In this document: in pieces, positions 23,125-36,492 of the stretch
How the letters are laid out: each line of letters starts with the position of its first letter
Numbering within the stretch: the stretch's first letter is position 1
From: Ananas comosus
Taxonomy: Eukaryota > Streptophyta > Magnoliopsida > Poales > Bromeliaceae
DNA: 64,000 bases
Reading direction: 5' to 3'
Assembly: GCF_001540865.1 (NCBI RefSeq)
Contig: NC_033621.1
Location: 16,708,191-16,772,190 of the forward strand
The notes under the pieces: model-generated
The model's database searches: none
What the model saw: only the letters and a program-made list of their open reading frames with translations
Told to the model about the DNA's origin: nothing
Translations under genes and position numbers: made by a program

Positions 23125-23860
23125 ATGTAGAGAAGGGTATACATTTGGGAAGTAAGCCATCAAGTGAACCAACTGATGTGTTGCAAGCAAGTACTTCGAA
23201 AAACTCTGATGAGTTAGGTAAAGGGCCTTTTTGTTCAGCTTTTTAATTCTTCTCTTACTGGTAAACTAGTAGTTAAATTTTCCAAGTAATCCTGATATGT
23301 CCTTCTCTTCTAGTTAAGATGCTAAAAGTATTGTCTGATACTGTAAGTAGAAAAGAGTGTAAAAAGGTTTAGTTGTTAAAGAAGAGTTTAGATGAGTCAT
23401 TTGAAAACATACCACATGGAGAGGGATTGAGATTTGTTTTAACATGTAAGCAAGTGCAAGATGAATGGAAACATTTAAAGAGGAAACTATGGTTGGTATA
23501 TTGTGGAAATCAAAATGAGGTGGGTTCAAGAACCTAAATTTGTTTTAATTTTGGCAGTGCATTAAGAATTTATAGAGTTTATTTATGCATAGGTTGAATG
23601 TGAAATATGTAGCACTGGACATAGTAGAAGATAGAAAATTGGGAAAAGTAAGCAGTATATCAGTTGTTGACTTCGCATATTTAACCAACACTTATTAGTT
23701 CCTTGTTATGCTGTTTTCAGTTTTCGAACTTGTCGAAAGATGTTGTTATGACGAACATTTTGGTACTCTGATGGCTATAGCTTCAGGACCACCAGAAGTG
23801 GTTTCTCTTATGAAGATTTTGTGCAAACTTATAGATTATGAGTTGATTTTAATTAAGGTT
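23125..23860 (+). other. Two further exon-like open pieces, unidentified
   Basis: Two short frames look exon-like. At 23131-23217 the frame reads KGIHLGSKPSSEPTDVLQ and onward to a donor-like GTAAAG. At 23721-23860, after TTTTCAG, it reads a frame including GTLMAIASGPPEVVSLMKIL. Neither is recognised. They may belong to the same donor gene as 24304-24687 or to other genes. Confidence 0.3.
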
Positions 23861-24303
23861 TATTTATGTTAATGTTTTTAATATGGCCTGGCTTCTCTGA
23901 TTGGCTCTTCTTTTAACCTTCCTAAATAGTTAGTAACAGATCATGTAATATATACCATTTTCCAGTTTGGCTTTGATAAGTGAGGATATATGTTGACTGA
24001 AATAATACTTCATGTTTAGAAGATTTTGGTTTTATGGATCATAAAAGTGATTAAACTTGCTGCGCTTACTCTGTGTTACCAGATAGACCACATGCTCTTT
24101 CTCTCCTTACCTTTCTATAGACTAATGTGTACTTATGTTAATAGATATCCTGTGTGCTCTCTCCGATAAGCCCCATATCCTGATTCCTGACACTCTTTCA
24201 ACTCTACTTGTTATTGCTCTTGAGGCTTGAACTTTGAAGGTGCAAAATTTCAACTATTCTGATGGAATTTGGGTCAAAAATAGTCCATACTTGTTTTTCT
24301 TTT

Positions 24304-24687
24304 TGCTTAGTAGGCGAGATGTTTTCTCATCAACGATATGGAAATAACTATTACATTTGGCCTGATCAGGTTAATGATATGGCAAAAGAATTGGATATCC
24401 TGCTATCATCCATAGAACAAGAAGGTGGATTCTGGGATGCCTGCACTGTCTTGCAGCAAACTTCAGTTATGACATTGGAGGAGGGTCTGCAGAAACTTTC
24501 AGCGATATCTTGGATATGCAAGGTAGCGTGGACTTCCCTGAAATCTCAAATGGCATTTGTTAAGTGATTTCTTTTTCATTCAGGCATTCTTTCAAAAATT
24601 TCAAAGGCCTTTGCTTTATTATTCTAGAACAAAGTAGAAGATCAACTGATGAAGATTCAGGAGCTTTGGAACAAGAAGTTACAGAGT
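24304..24687 (+). pseudogene. Nucleoporin Nup214-like exon pieces captured by the CACTA element
   Basis: The first piece (to 24522, donor-like AAGGTAGC) reads VNDMAKELDILLSSIEQEGG, FWDACTVLQQTSVMTLEEGL, then QKLSAISWICK. The second, after TTCTAG at 24627, reads NKVEDQLMKIQELWNKK. The pattern of a coiled-coil helix with a GGF.DACT word recalls plant Nup214, but this is memory-based. The pieces sit in intron-like spacing. Other exons and a start codon are absent. Confidence 0.45.
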
Positions 24688-25435
24688 ATGTCCTTGATGA
24701 AAATTCAGTTCATTTAACTTGATGTGTATTAAATGTTTGGATTGGCTCAACTAAATAACTAAACTCCCTTTTTATGCGTCATTGGCTGCAGGAAGTAGTG
24801 CCATAAATATAATGGACTGTCCACTTTGCTTAATTATTTCGAAGATTGTATTGTAGAAAATTCTGCAAAAGCTTAATTTATAATATTAATGCCTATTTTG
24901 CTATTTTACATTAGCTGCTAATAATCTCATAGATGCCAACTAATTCTTTATGCGCTTGTTGACTTGTCAAAGTATTATGAATTAATATTCTTGCAAAGTC
25001 AGAAGGTGTTCTTGTAATATGATTTTATAGATCAATTCTGTATGAGCTTTTGGTTGCGTAATGTATGTTTGCATTTTAGATGCATTTTTGGGAAATTGTG
25101 AGGTGTTTGTTAGTTTCAAAGTAATGCTTTTTCCCTTGGGCCGTGGTGCATGGTTTGTCCTACAAAAATTTTTGTAATATGGAGCCAGGTGCTTTGCAAT
25201 CCTCTTTCATTTAGGAAGCAGTAGAATGAGCAGACTTAATGCACTAAACTTTATCATCTGAGAACATTCCATATCGTCTCTTGAAACGAGTATTTATTTT
25301 GGAACTTAGAGAAAGGTAAGAAATTCATTATTTGCAAAAACCTGGCTGTTGAACACTCCATCTCTGATTGGCTTTTCTTTTAAAGGTTAAAATTTAAGAA
25401 TAAAAATTTTTTATAATTATAGGTTATTTTTTAGC

Positions 25436-25860
25436 AAATTATTGTCGCCACCATAAAACTATTTAAGGTTTTCATGGCACCAGCTTGCCACCACTAATTA
25501 TCTAACTTTTCGCCGCGACAAATTGTCGCCACCAAATACTTCGGTCCAGGTTTAGGGTTTTCACGACGATAACATGTCGCCACTAATTATCTAACTTTTT
25601 GCGGCGACAGTATGTCGCCACTGATTATCTAACTTTTAGCGGCGACAGCATGTCGCCGCTAATTATCTAACTTTTAGTGGCGACATGCTGTCGCCGCTAA
25701 TTATCTAATTTTTAGCGGCGACAATTTGTCGCCACCAAATAGTTTTACCGACGGGGTTTTAGGCGGCGGCATGCGGCGACGAATTGTCGCCGCCAAAACG
25801 CTTTTCGTGGCGATAATTTTGGCTATGGTGGGGACATTTGTCGCCACTAAATCCTGTATC
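25436..25860 (+). repeat. CACTA 3' subterminal repeats
   Basis: About eight units of TAATTATCTAACTTTTAG followed by CGGCGACA and TGTCGCC words form the 3' subterminal array. The inverted GGCGACA/TGTCGCC pair is shared with the 5' array although the spacers differ. Its AACTTTTAGCGGC spacing is regular at about 40 bp. Confidence 0.85.
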
Positions 25861-25873
25861 TGTAGTAGTGGAA

Positions 25874-26760
25874 TGCAACTTTCGTTTAAAGAGTGTAACT
25901 TTCATATTAAAGGATGCAATTTACATCTGAAAGAGTGCAACAAGAGGATAAACAGTGTAAATATCTTTTAAAGAGTGTAATTTTCGTTTAAAGAGTGTAA
26001 TTTTTATTTTAAAGGGTGCAGTTTACATCTTAGTTAGTGCAATTTATGTCCATAATAGTGCAATATTTTTTTAAAATAGTGCAATTTTATTTTAACGGTA
26101 TAATTTCATCTTCATCTTTCTTTTTCTATAATTTTTTATCTTTATTTTTTTTTCTTCTTCTATTCTATAATTTTTTTTGGTCACCCCTCTCTGTCAACGG
26201 TCACGGCGTCGGCGATGACGCCGCTAAGGACCCCTCGCTCCGAGGCTGCAGCGCCGCAGCGACCTCCACGGTGTCGGCGTCGACGAATATGCGTCGTCAT
26301 CGGAGGCGGCAGAGGAAGAGCGAGAGGGAGAGGACGAGAAGGGCGGGGAAAGGCGAAAGAGAGCAAGAGAGGCGTCGTCGTCGGAGACGGTTGAGGAGAG
26401 TCAGAGAGAGAGAAAAAAAAAAGAGTCGCAGCACCGCCTCGGCGGGGTCGGAGGCAAGGAAGACGTGGGGTGCGCGGGCGAGGACGAGGGCGAGGGCGAG
26501 GGCGAGGGCGAGGGCGGGAGCATGAGGGTGAGAGACGAGGCAGGCCGTTTTCTCCTCCACCTCCGCCTCTGCCTCCGCTGCCTTCTTCTCGAGAGAAAAA
26601 AAAAATGAACGAGAGAAAAGAAGAGGAGAGAAAAAGAAGAGAGAAAGGGGGTATTTTGGTCAGTTTGCTGAAAATTCAGACCGAATCTGCAAAATCGAAA
26701 AAGGCGGCACAGTTTTGCAAAAGTTCAAAATTTATGAATTTTTTATGCAAATTGGCCTAA
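25874..26760. other. Repeat remainder and GC-rich low-complexity stretch
   Basis: 25874-26100 continues the short repeats found at 19486-19682. 26180-26600 is GC-rich and includes a GAGGGC microsatellite at 26480-26515 and poly-A runs. Open frames on both strands encode Arg/Glu-rich or Leu/Ala-rich sequence and look like shadows of the repeats. A captured gene piece is possible but no domain is visible. Confidence 0.4.
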
Positions 26761-27186
26761 AATATTTACCAACATTACAAATTTTTTAATAGTAATACAA
26801 AATTTCTCTAAATTAAATTTTAATTTTTTGATTTTAAATATTTAATATTTAAATGCAACGTATTTAGAAATAGAACTATTTCTAAAATTCCTATAATTTA
26901 AATTAATGCCTAGATTTTAGAAACACTAAAATTTATTTTAAAATAAATTACTAAATTAATGCCTAATTAATGCCTATATTAATGCTTAAATTTGGGTAAT
27001 CAATCAATTCCACAAATCAGTGCAAATTAATGTGTAAATTTAGAATATTAATTAAAATTTTCTTTAAATGTTGTATCGTTTAATTACAAAAATAACCACG
27101 AATGAAGTAATCATTTTTAATGCTAAATGTTAAAATTACATATTTACCCTCTATTAATCAACGGTTAAGATTTTTTTATTTTACCG
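26761..27186. other. Unassigned AT-rich sequence
   Basis: Very AT-rich, with no gene, border or repeat recognised. Confidence 0.5.
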
Positions 27187-27355
27187 ATCGTCCCCAGAAC
27201 AAGTGGCAAAGGATTTGGTGGTTGGTAACCGAGGTCCCAAGTTTGAATCCTAGTTGATTCACATTTCCAGCTAAATTTATTTCTAAATGAAATAAACGAA
27301 GCGGGTAACATGCTACCTATCTCTTAACATGCTACCTATCTCTCAAAAAAAAAAA
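27187..27355 (+). mobile_element. Au-like SINE
   Basis: The sequence has GTGGCAAAGGATTTGGTGG, a B-box-like GGTCCCAAGTTTGAATCC, then TTTATTTCTAAATGAAATAA, GCGGGTAACATGCTACC and an A tail at 27345-27355. A 19-bp piece near the 3' end (27306-27343, TAACATGCTACCTATCTCT) is tandemly doubled. It shares its plan with the split SINE at 11435-17390. No clear target duplication was seen because both sides are A/T runs. Confidence 0.75.
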
Positions 27356-27721
27356 ATTTTTTTTTTTAAAAATAAAGTATCGAATCATTTCTCTTTAAAT
27401 AGTATTATGCATGATGCATCAAATATAATTAAATTTGTTTTAACTAGTATTATGTGCACCCCAAAAATTACAACACAACTCAATAAGCAAATCTAGCTAG
27501 TTTAGATGAAGTGCCGAACCCAACCACCACCACCACCCCCCTCCAAGCAAGTCTAGTTTGTAGATGACTTGCAATAACAAAATAAATTTGAAAGCATAAT
27601 CTCAATCGTTCATTAGTTCTTAAATAAAAATGATCGTAAATCTTGTAAATTTTATACCAGCTAATCATCAAGAGTTTAAATCCTTTTAGATTTTTATTAT
27701 AAAAAAATAAATAAAACTAGT

Positions 27722-27765
<44 letters not shown>
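27356..27765. other. Unassigned AT-rich sequence and TA microsatellite
   Basis: No gene is visible. A (TA)n run at 27727-27765 forms the left flank of the next MITE. Confidence 0.5.
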
Positions 27766-27769
<4 letters not shown>

Positions 27770-28299
27770 GACTACTATGCTATCGGAAGCACGGAGCCTT
27801 CCGTGCTTCCACCCTCGTTGTTTGATGTTGCGACTTTTGAATCGTCGATCGGCTCCGTTAAACTTGATCTAGAGTATTTGGAGTACCTATAAAATAATTT
27901 ATTATTTTTCGATATCATTTGCCTAGTGATCGAATGGGCTCAAATCAAACAAATTTCAATGGCCGTAGTGAGCCGTTTGCAAGTTTAACGGTGTAGAAAT
28001 ATCCAAATCACGTAAATTTTTGATAGATAATCTTAATACTATATAAAACAAGATCAATATCTTTGATTTAAAATTTTAATGTCATATTATTACATTTTGA
28101 AGATTTATTTTCAAGCCGTTGATTTTGAGCCCCTTCGTTCACTAGGCAAATGATATCGTAAAATCATAAAATTTATTTTCTAGTACTTCAAATACTCTAG
28201 ATCAAGTTTAACGGAGGCCGATCGACGATTCGAAAGTCGCAACATCGAAAACGAGGTGGAAGCAACGAACTCCGTGCTCCGATAGCATAGTAGCCTCAC
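27766..28299. mobile_element. Long-hairpin MITE flanked by TA repeats
   Basis: The first and last 170 bp are inverted copies of each other with scattered differences: GTGAGACTACTATGCTATCG at the left, its complement at the right. The element sits in (TA)n. Termini share the CTACTATGCTA / TAGCATAGTAG signature with five other MITEs in the window. No transposase. Superfamily is uncertain; TA flanks suggest a TA-targeting element. Confidence 0.8.
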
Positions 28300-28333
28300 T
28301 TTTATATATTATATATATAGAGAGAGAGAGAGA

Positions 28334-28587
28334 GTAGGGATACTGGTGCTATTAGAAGCACAGCAGCACTGTGCTCTTAAGTTCTTAACCAGCCATCAAA
28401 TTTGATGGTGGTTAGGGTGAAAGGAGAAGAGTAATTAGAGAGAAATTGGGTTCTCAATTTCTCTTCTCTTTGAATTTCTCTCCAATTTCTCTTCTCCCAT
28501 CACCTCCTAACCACCATCAAAATTTGATGACGGTTAATAACTTAAGAGCACAAAGACTGCTGTGGCTCTAATAGCACAGTAACCTAC
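28334..28587. mobile_element. TA-flanked MITE, AGAGAAATTG type
   Basis: Termini GTAGGGATACTGGTGCTATT and its near-complement ending CACAGTAACCTAC form inverted repeats. The interior is a second inverted repeat rich in AATTTCTCTTCTC. It is closely similar to 45017-45242 and to the fragment 8237-8424. Confidence 0.8.
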
Positions 28588-29273
28588 GTATATATATATA
28601 TATATATATATAATATATCTAGTTTTTGATGAGTAGGATGTAAATTTTTTACGGATGTTTTTTGAGTATAGGTAAACAAGTAGCATTGTTCCTGCGGCTC
28701 TCGTCAAGTCGGAGTCGCGAAAGCAACTACATAATATCATTATATTATATTATATATATCCTCGTCACTTGGGAGAGCGCCGAAAAGTCTTCTTCTCGTC
28801 CAAGAATTATAGCAGCATCGATCGTACGTGTTGCTGCTAGCTATACCTTATACGGCGCCGCTGCGTGCATTCGCTTTGAATATTCACCTCAAAAGGAAAA
28901 AAATAGGAAAAGAATATTCATCTACATTTGACCATGACCAACGAGTAACAGTTGAAACGTCTCCTCCGGCCGATCGATCGGCCACTCTCATGATATTAAC
29001 ATGTGATGATCGAGCCATGCATCTGGAAATTAATAAACCCTGTCGCTAGCTGCTACTGCCTAAATAAATATCTCTTAATTTCCTTCTCTAATTAATCTTC
29101 AAGGAAATTAATTGCACTTCATCATCAAGGAAATTCATCACAAGCTAGAGGAGAGAGAAGATTCAAAATCGATCTCACAAACATCTTAATTTGCTAGCTA
29201 GCTGCCGGGTCTTTTAACGCGCCTGCATGCTTTCAATTCATATATATATATACCTTAATAATTATTAGTTCGC

Positions 29274-29308
<35 letters not shown>

Positions 29309-29480
29309 AAATCAGGTATAACGAATTTAATCATCTTGCTAGCTAGGACTTTTAATTTTCCATGCAGCTAGCGGTAAGAAAATCGAGCTGTAACCATCTT
29401 TGATCACGTGCTTTATTTTAAAAATATAAACACAAATTAAAGTACATATATATATATATATATATATACTTGGAAGAGGC

Positions 29481-29529
<49 letters not shown>

Positions 29530-29679
29530 GAGAGGGGATCAAGAAAGTCTCCATCGGCTTCCTTCTAGAAGGCCTAGAAGGAAGGCATGCAGAAGTCACT
29601 GCGTGCTCTGACGGAAATTAATTTATTCCAGCTTAATTTCTTCGTCTTAATTTTCCCGGCCTCCTTGCTTGCGGATCGA
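28588..29679. other. Upstream region of the transporter gene
   Basis: No other gene is seen. The region has TA microsatellites (28590-28612, 29278-29307, 29448-29468) and a GA-rich tract at 29484-29535 that reads as CT on the minus strand. It probably contains the promoter of the gene at 29795, but no specific element can be named. Confidence 0.5.
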
Positions 29680-29685
29680 TCTCTT

Positions 29686-29794
29686 ATTATATATTATATT
29701 TATTAAACTCTCTCGCTTGCACCGGCCACCCCCACCTCTCTGCGTACAGGCCCGGACGGGCGGGGGGAGTAGGAGTAGGAGTAGGAGGGCGGCG
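29686..29794 (+). promoter_or_regulatory. Probable core promoter and 5' leader of the ABCG gene
   Basis: TATATTATATTTATTAAA at 29689-29706 is the last TATA-like stretch before the start codon and is followed by a CT-rich, then G-rich leader. Transcription would begin roughly 25-35 bp downstream, leaving a short leader before ATG 29795. This is inferred from composition and position only. Confidence 0.4.
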
Positions 29795-30811
29795 ATGGCG
29801 GACGCCGACATCATCATCAGATCGAGGAGCAGCAGCCGGCGGAGCTGGATGACGGCGAGCTTCAGGGAGCCGTCGGACGTGTTCCGGCGCGATGTGCAGG
29901 AGGGGGACGATGAGGAGAACCTCAAGTGGGCGGCGCTGGAGAAGCTGCCGACGTACGACCGCATGCGCAAGGGCATCCTCCGCCGCATCATGGAGGAGGA
30001 CGGCGGCAAGGTCAGCAGCAGCGAGGTCGAGCTCCACAAGCTCGGCGTCCAGGAACGCAAGATCCTCCTCGACCACATCTTCGAGATCGTCGAGCAGGAC
30101 AACGAGCGCTTCCTCCTCCGCCTCCGAGATCGCATCGACCGGTACATATATATATATATATATATATGCTCCAGTCTATATATCTATCTAGCTCTTGTCT
30201 CTTTAATAATTAAGAAGCAGCTAGCGAAATTAAGATGGTTATTATTATTATTATTATTATATATTTCCGGCCAATTGGATATATATATATATATATGTTG
30301 TGTTGGGATATTGAAACTCTAGGGTTGGACTGGAACTCCCGAAGATCGAAGTACGGTACGAGAACCTGTCGATTGAGGCGGATGTGTATGTGGGGAGTCG
30401 GGCACTCCCCACACTGTGGAATACCTACGTTAATGTCGTTGAGGTATACGTGCAGGCCTTGTTAATTTAATTTGTTCACTACCGGCCGGATGGATTAATT
30501 GTTGTCTTATTTCTATTATCAAACTTAATTTCCTCAGGGTTCGTTTCGCCTTTTGAAGCTCTCCTTTTATTTATTTATTTATTTATTTATTTATTTGTTG
30601 TTCAATTCACTTCAGTTCAGATGGTTAATTAATTTGGTTTCAATATATAAAAAGTTCCATCTAAAAAATTAATAGAATACACTAGCTAGCTAGAGTTTAA
30701 TTATTAGAGGATATAATAAGTTTGATAAATTTAATCCGGAAGAGTATAGATGTTCAAATTGTTTGATTATCACCTGAAACTTAACCCGATACATACAATT
30801 AATAATGTTTG

Positions 30812-30850
<39 letters not shown>

Positions 30851-31318
30851 GGGCGCGCGCGGCGTCAATTAATATAATAAACGTCTCATCATGACTGATC
30901 TGGTGGCGGCGCGCATGCATGCAGGGTTTTATCGGACGGTTTTCTCCTTCGAAGAAGAAAACAATCAAGATACTTGATGACGTCAGCGGAATACTGAAGC
31001 CGTCGAGGTAAGAAGTATTATCGTAGGCTTTTTTTTGTACGCGAGTGTATTCACTTGGTAGCCAGTTTCGAATGTTAATTAATAAACGTTAGAAATTAAT
31101 TACACCCTCAATTTTCAGGACGACGCTGCTTCTCGGACCCCCGGCCGCAGGGAAAACGACGCTTATGCTGGCCCTGGCAGGGAAGGCCGACAAAAATCTA
31201 AGAGTGCGTAGTAATTTAGCCTAGCCCGCGCGCACGCTTTTAAATTCCTTCCATCCGGGAGTAGTGCTTGTAAATTAATTAATCAAGACAAGATATATAT
31301 ATATATACATATACATAC

Positions 31319-31351
<33 letters not shown>

Positions 31352-31368
31352 TGTATCTATCGCAGATC

Positions 31369-31437
<69 letters not shown>

Positions 31438-34400
31438 TACAATAGATGTGTGTGGTTCAGTAGTAGTGCGTCTGCCTGCGCTTCTTGTATAATCGGTGGT
31501 GCATGGTTGGTTTGATCTCTCATCAGGTTTCTGGTAGAGTCACATACTGCGGCCATGAGCTGACGGAGTTCTACCCGGAGAGGACGAGCGCGTACATTAG
31601 CCAGTACGATCTCCACAACGGCGAGATGACAGTTCGAGAGACCATAGACTTCTCAGCGCGGTGTCTCGGAGTGGGGACGAGATATGAGATGCTGTCCGAA
31701 TTGTCGAGACGGGAGAAGGGTGCCGGCATCAAACCGGACCCCGAGATCGATGCTTTCATGAAGGTAACTGCAATGCAAGGACAGAGAACTAGTGTCGCAA
31801 CGGATTACATTCTCAAGGTTCAGAGTCTCTTCTTCTTCTTCTTCTTCTTCTAAAATCTTGCAGCGACTTTTCGTATTAGTGGGTGAACTCGACATATATA
31901 GTGCTAATTAATTTGGTTGGTTCGAAATCTGCGCGCAGGTCCTCGGTTTGGACATCTGCGCGGACATCATTGTCGGTGATGAGATGAGAAGAGGAATTTC
32001 GGGCGGACAAAAGAAACGTGTCACAACCGGTATATATATATATACATAATTAATATGCAAACTGTACTGTCGCAGGAGGGAAAGGAGCGGCTAATTAATC
32101 GATCTCTGTTATGAAACTTTCGAGCCATGCATGCAGTAACACCATCCATCCAGAAATAGCTGGACAGTTAGACTGATCTGATCGTATACATAGAAGCCTC
32201 TCTCTCTGCGCCCGCCCTTTTTCTGTCATGTCGAATGAACATTAATTACCTTTGGCTAAAACCCGGTGTTTCTGCAGGTTTAGTGTAGTCATGTGCGCCA
32301 ATTAATTTTGTCGTCGCAAAACTATTTCTTCTGCCGCCAGATTTGTAATTTATTCACACGCACCACCTGAGTAATTCCATTCCCAGTTCAAATCTAATTA
32401 TGCTTGACCTGCACTATATATTTTGCCTTCCGTTCCTTTTCTCCATCAAGTCCTAGCTCTGTTAAAGTGCCATATTGGCATGATGTCACTGATGTGGCTC
32501 ATAACACATGGGGCCAAAACTTTAGGTTTTCTTCAACAGAGAAAGCTTTTTTGTGAAATTTTAACATATATATAGGATTATTCTTTCAATAGACAAGTTG
32601 TTTTTTTCGGTCTTTATCTTCAGAAATTTTAACTATTGTTTTACTACTACTTGTTTTCCGTGTCTTCTTTTTACTGTCGTTTTATCAATCTGAAGTCCCA
32701 TCATATATATCCTCTACTACTAATAACTTGGAAGAAATGCCTCAACGTAGGCAAGCAGAAATGTGTAAATCCAATTCACTGGCGCTGCGATGTCGTGCTG
32801 TTATAAATCCATGCAAACTCCTGTCATCTCTTATTAGAGTTGGGCTATGCAGAATTTTATAAACTCTTTCCTTTTAGAGGCCCTGGTATCATTTTTCATT
32901 TTTTATTTTCTGCAGTGTAACACGATCATTACTTTTTTGTTGCTCTCGCCAAATCGAGGGCCATACTCGAGAGATACCATCATCATAGTTAGGCGCACAT
33001 TATTATATTTACCCTCGAAAGCCGCTTTGGTCGCACAATATCTGACTAGCCAGACACCGTCCGGAACTAGAAGAAAAGTAAAACTCAACCTGGTTGCTCA
33101 GAATAATGTTTAGACACGATCATTACTTGGTGTTCTGGTTTTTCGTTTACTAAAGTTAGTTACTTGTTCTGGAATATCACGCCTTCCAATCTAGTTGATG
33201 GTATCAAATGATAAATATAGTAAGATCAAAATGAAAAACTCTTCAGCTGTTTCAAAATTGCAATTGCAGGAGAGATGCTCGCGGGACCTGCAAGAGCATT
33301 ATTTATGGATGAAATATCAACCGGACTCGACAGCTCTACAACCTTTCAGATTGTCAAGTTCATTAAGCAGATGGTTCGCGTCATGGACGGCACGGTGCTG
33401 GTCTCTCTTCTCCAGCCTGCACCGGAGACCTACAATCTCTTCGATGATATTATTCTGCTGTCGGAGGGACAAGTAGTTTACCACGGGCCTCGCGAACATG
33501 TCCTCGAGTTCTTCGAGTCTGCCGGCTTCAAGTGCCCGGAGAGGAAGGGAGTTGCAGACTTCCTTCAGGAGGTAACTTCGAAGAAGGATCAGGAGCAGTA
33601 CTGGGTGAACAGAAGCCAGCCTTACCGACACATCTCAGTGCGGGAATTCGCTCAGTATTTCAAATCGTTCCACGTCGGACTCCAGCTAGCAGGCGAGCTT
33701 GAAATTCCGTATGATAAATCCAAAACCCATCCTGCGGCGTTGGTGACGGAGAAATACGGCATCCCTACGAAGGAGCTCCTCAAGGCTGTTTTAGCCAGAG
33801 GGTGGTTGCTGATGAAGCGCAACTCGTTTGTCTACATATTCAAGACCGTCCAGATAACCATCCTGTCTCTCATCGTGATGACCGTGTTTTTCAGAACGGA
33901 AATGCACCATACGAGTATTGCGGATGGCAGCAAGTACTTCGGCGCGCTGTTTTTCAGCCTGATCATCATCATGTTCAACGGGTTTGCAGAGCTGTCGATG
34001 ACTGTTTCGAACCTCCCCGTATTCTACAAGCAGAGAGACTCTCTGTTTTTCCCTCCGTGGGTTTACGGGATACAATATTGGATCCTTAGGATTCCTCTCT
34101 CCCTTCTAGACACGACGATATGGATGGTTCTTACTTACTATGTGATCGGCTTTGCTCCTTCTGCTTCCCGGTAAAGAAGCATTTGGCCGCTTAATTTTGT
34201 GATTAATCAAATCATGTAGTTAATATTGCGATGCCGTCTAAACGAGGTCTCTTGATTTTCGTTTTCAACTTGTTTAGGTTCTTCCGCCTATACCTGGCAC
34301 TCTTCATGGTCCATCAAATGGCTCTTTCTCTGTTTCGCTTCATCGGCGCAATTGGAAGATCAATGGTTGTAGCCAATACAATTGGAACTTTTTCGTTACT

Positions 34401-36442
34401 TCTTGTTTTCGTGCTCGGAGGATTTGTCATCTCTAAAGGTACGTACCTCTACCTCTATGGTTTTTGTACAATAATCCTCATTTCGTCTGTCTCGAGTATA
34501 GTAATACAAATCTTTTTTTTTTTTACTTTTTGTATACCGAAAGAAAGCGTTCTGACCAACCAACTAACCAACCAACCAACCTTTAATAACTCCGTCAGCT
34601 ATTTTAATTATTTCGGACTTCCGCAAGCATTGCTGGCTTGTAGTACTGAAAATTGAAGGGGCGTAACTATATTTGTTGTTATTTCACCGCTGCATTGCAT
34701 TTTCGAGCAGATGACATTAAACCCTGGTGGATATGGGGATTCTGGAGTTCTCCTATGATGTACGGACAAAATGCAATATCAAATAACGAGTTCCTTGACA
34801 AAAGATGGAGCGCTGTAATTTCTTTTCCTTTTGTCCTCTGCTGCTTTCCCTCTTGGAACTGTATTGATGTTGATGATAAGCAAGCATACATAACCCCCCT
34901 GCTTTAATTTCTCAAAACACGTAGGCCGTAGCTACTACTGTATACAAGGTTTCTTCCTCTAACAACAGCTCAATACGTCGGCTTGACAGTTTTTGGGAAT
35001 ACATTATTATTCAATCGCATGGATGATAAATCAATCAATCATGTTTGGTTTTTTTTTTTTTTTTTTTTTCTACAAAATTTCTCCGGTTTATACTTGCTCA
35101 TGCATCTAGACTTTTACATTTAGCATGCATCTAGATTTGAGGAAAATAATATATCCATTTAACTCAACTCAACTCAACTCAACTCGGTTGTCTCATTTTA
35201 ATGTCTGTCTGTGGCAGCCAAACAATGACAGTACTATCGATGCTCCGACAATAGGGACGGCATTTCTCAGATCCAGAGGCTTGTTTATCAACGGATACTG
35301 GTATTGGCTTTCGGTGGGAGCGCTTTTGGCCTATTCGATTCTATTCAACATACTCTTTATTCTGGCGATAACCTACTTAGATCGTAACGTCACTCTCTTT
35401 ATTTTCATACCGAACTTCAGATTCCCGAATGAGGTGCTCACTTCAATTGCATTTTCTTTCTTCTTCTTTCCTATCTCGTAGCCATTGCAAGTTCACAAAA
35501 TATCATAGCGGAGGACGACGCAGAGGATAAGGAAATGACGTCAAACGCAGAACAGAGGTCTGAAATCGCCGAGAGTAGCAGAGCGTCCACCACGAATGCT
35601 ATTTCAGGTTTGATGGCCATAAAACTTATTTCTTCGCCAAATCAATGCAATTTAGTAAGCAACTTAATAGTGCAAGGGATTGGCCATGGGGTCACCGAGC
35701 ACACCTTAAACCTACACAGCACACGAGCGCAGCAAAAACACAATCTTTCGTAGACGTAAGAGACGAGAACAATCTTAAAAAATAATAAAGAAAATAAAAA
35801 ATCACAAGAACACAAGATTTCCGGGCCAACCATCAGTCGATCTACGTTCACAGATAAGACCACTTTCAATGCTTTCTTCGATTAGTCCACGGCACAAAAA
35901 TACAAACGAGTAAATTAGATTACCAAAAACTCTATCTCAGAACCTCTTCACGTTTTTCTCTCAATTAGGGTGTCTACAATGAAGCTCATAATCTAAACGA
36001 TTAATTACAAGAGTTAATATAACTTTAAAATTTCAATTCTAGTAGGAAACGATCTCCGCCTTCCTTTTAAATCTTCGATTCACATCTAACCGTTGATATC
36101 CTCCTAGGAATCCTATTTAAAGTGATATTGAACTTTCCCTAATCTTTTGAAATAAGATTACATCTAATTAGAGTCAAACTCTGTATATCCAACCCGTCGC
36201 GGAACTGTGTACTGGTACACAAGATCGCGTACTGGTAGGGGTGGAACTGGGCCCGGGCCTAAACAAGGCCCGGCCCCATGGGCCATGTTTGGGCCGGGCT
36301 TTGGATATTAAAAACTTAACTTTGGGTTCGGACCGGGCTTCAACATTTAGGCCCAAAAAAATTTTGGGCTTATTTGGGCATATCCAGGCCCGGCCCAAGC
36401 CCGACCCAAAAGCCCGATATATTAATTATTAAAATAAAATAT

Positions 36443-36492
<50 letters not shown>

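Larger units (their letters stand above)
19686..25870 (+). mobile_element. Complete CACTA element carrying host gene pieces (Pack-CACTA type)
   Basis: The element is 6185 bp long. It begins CACTACAAGAAAAA and ends TGTAGTAGTG, giving CACTA...TAGTG termini. The 3-bp flanks are GAA on both sides (19683-19685 and 25871-25873), the duplication size of this superfamily. Subterminal arrays with GGCGACA/TGTCGCC words occupy both ends. No transposase is seen, so it is non-autonomous. The interior holds exon-like pieces of at least three recognisable host genes, all on the + strand, plus repeat debris. Confidence 0.9.

Noticed and set aside
26037..26525. 162-codon frame with an Arg/Glu-rich protein
   Set aside because: It is driven by GA- and GC-rich simple repeats; opposite-strand frames are equally open and no domain is visible.
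31373..31440. CT/TA microsatellite frames near ABCG exon 5
   Set aside because: They are intronic microsatellites; the real exon starts at 31527 after CATCAG.
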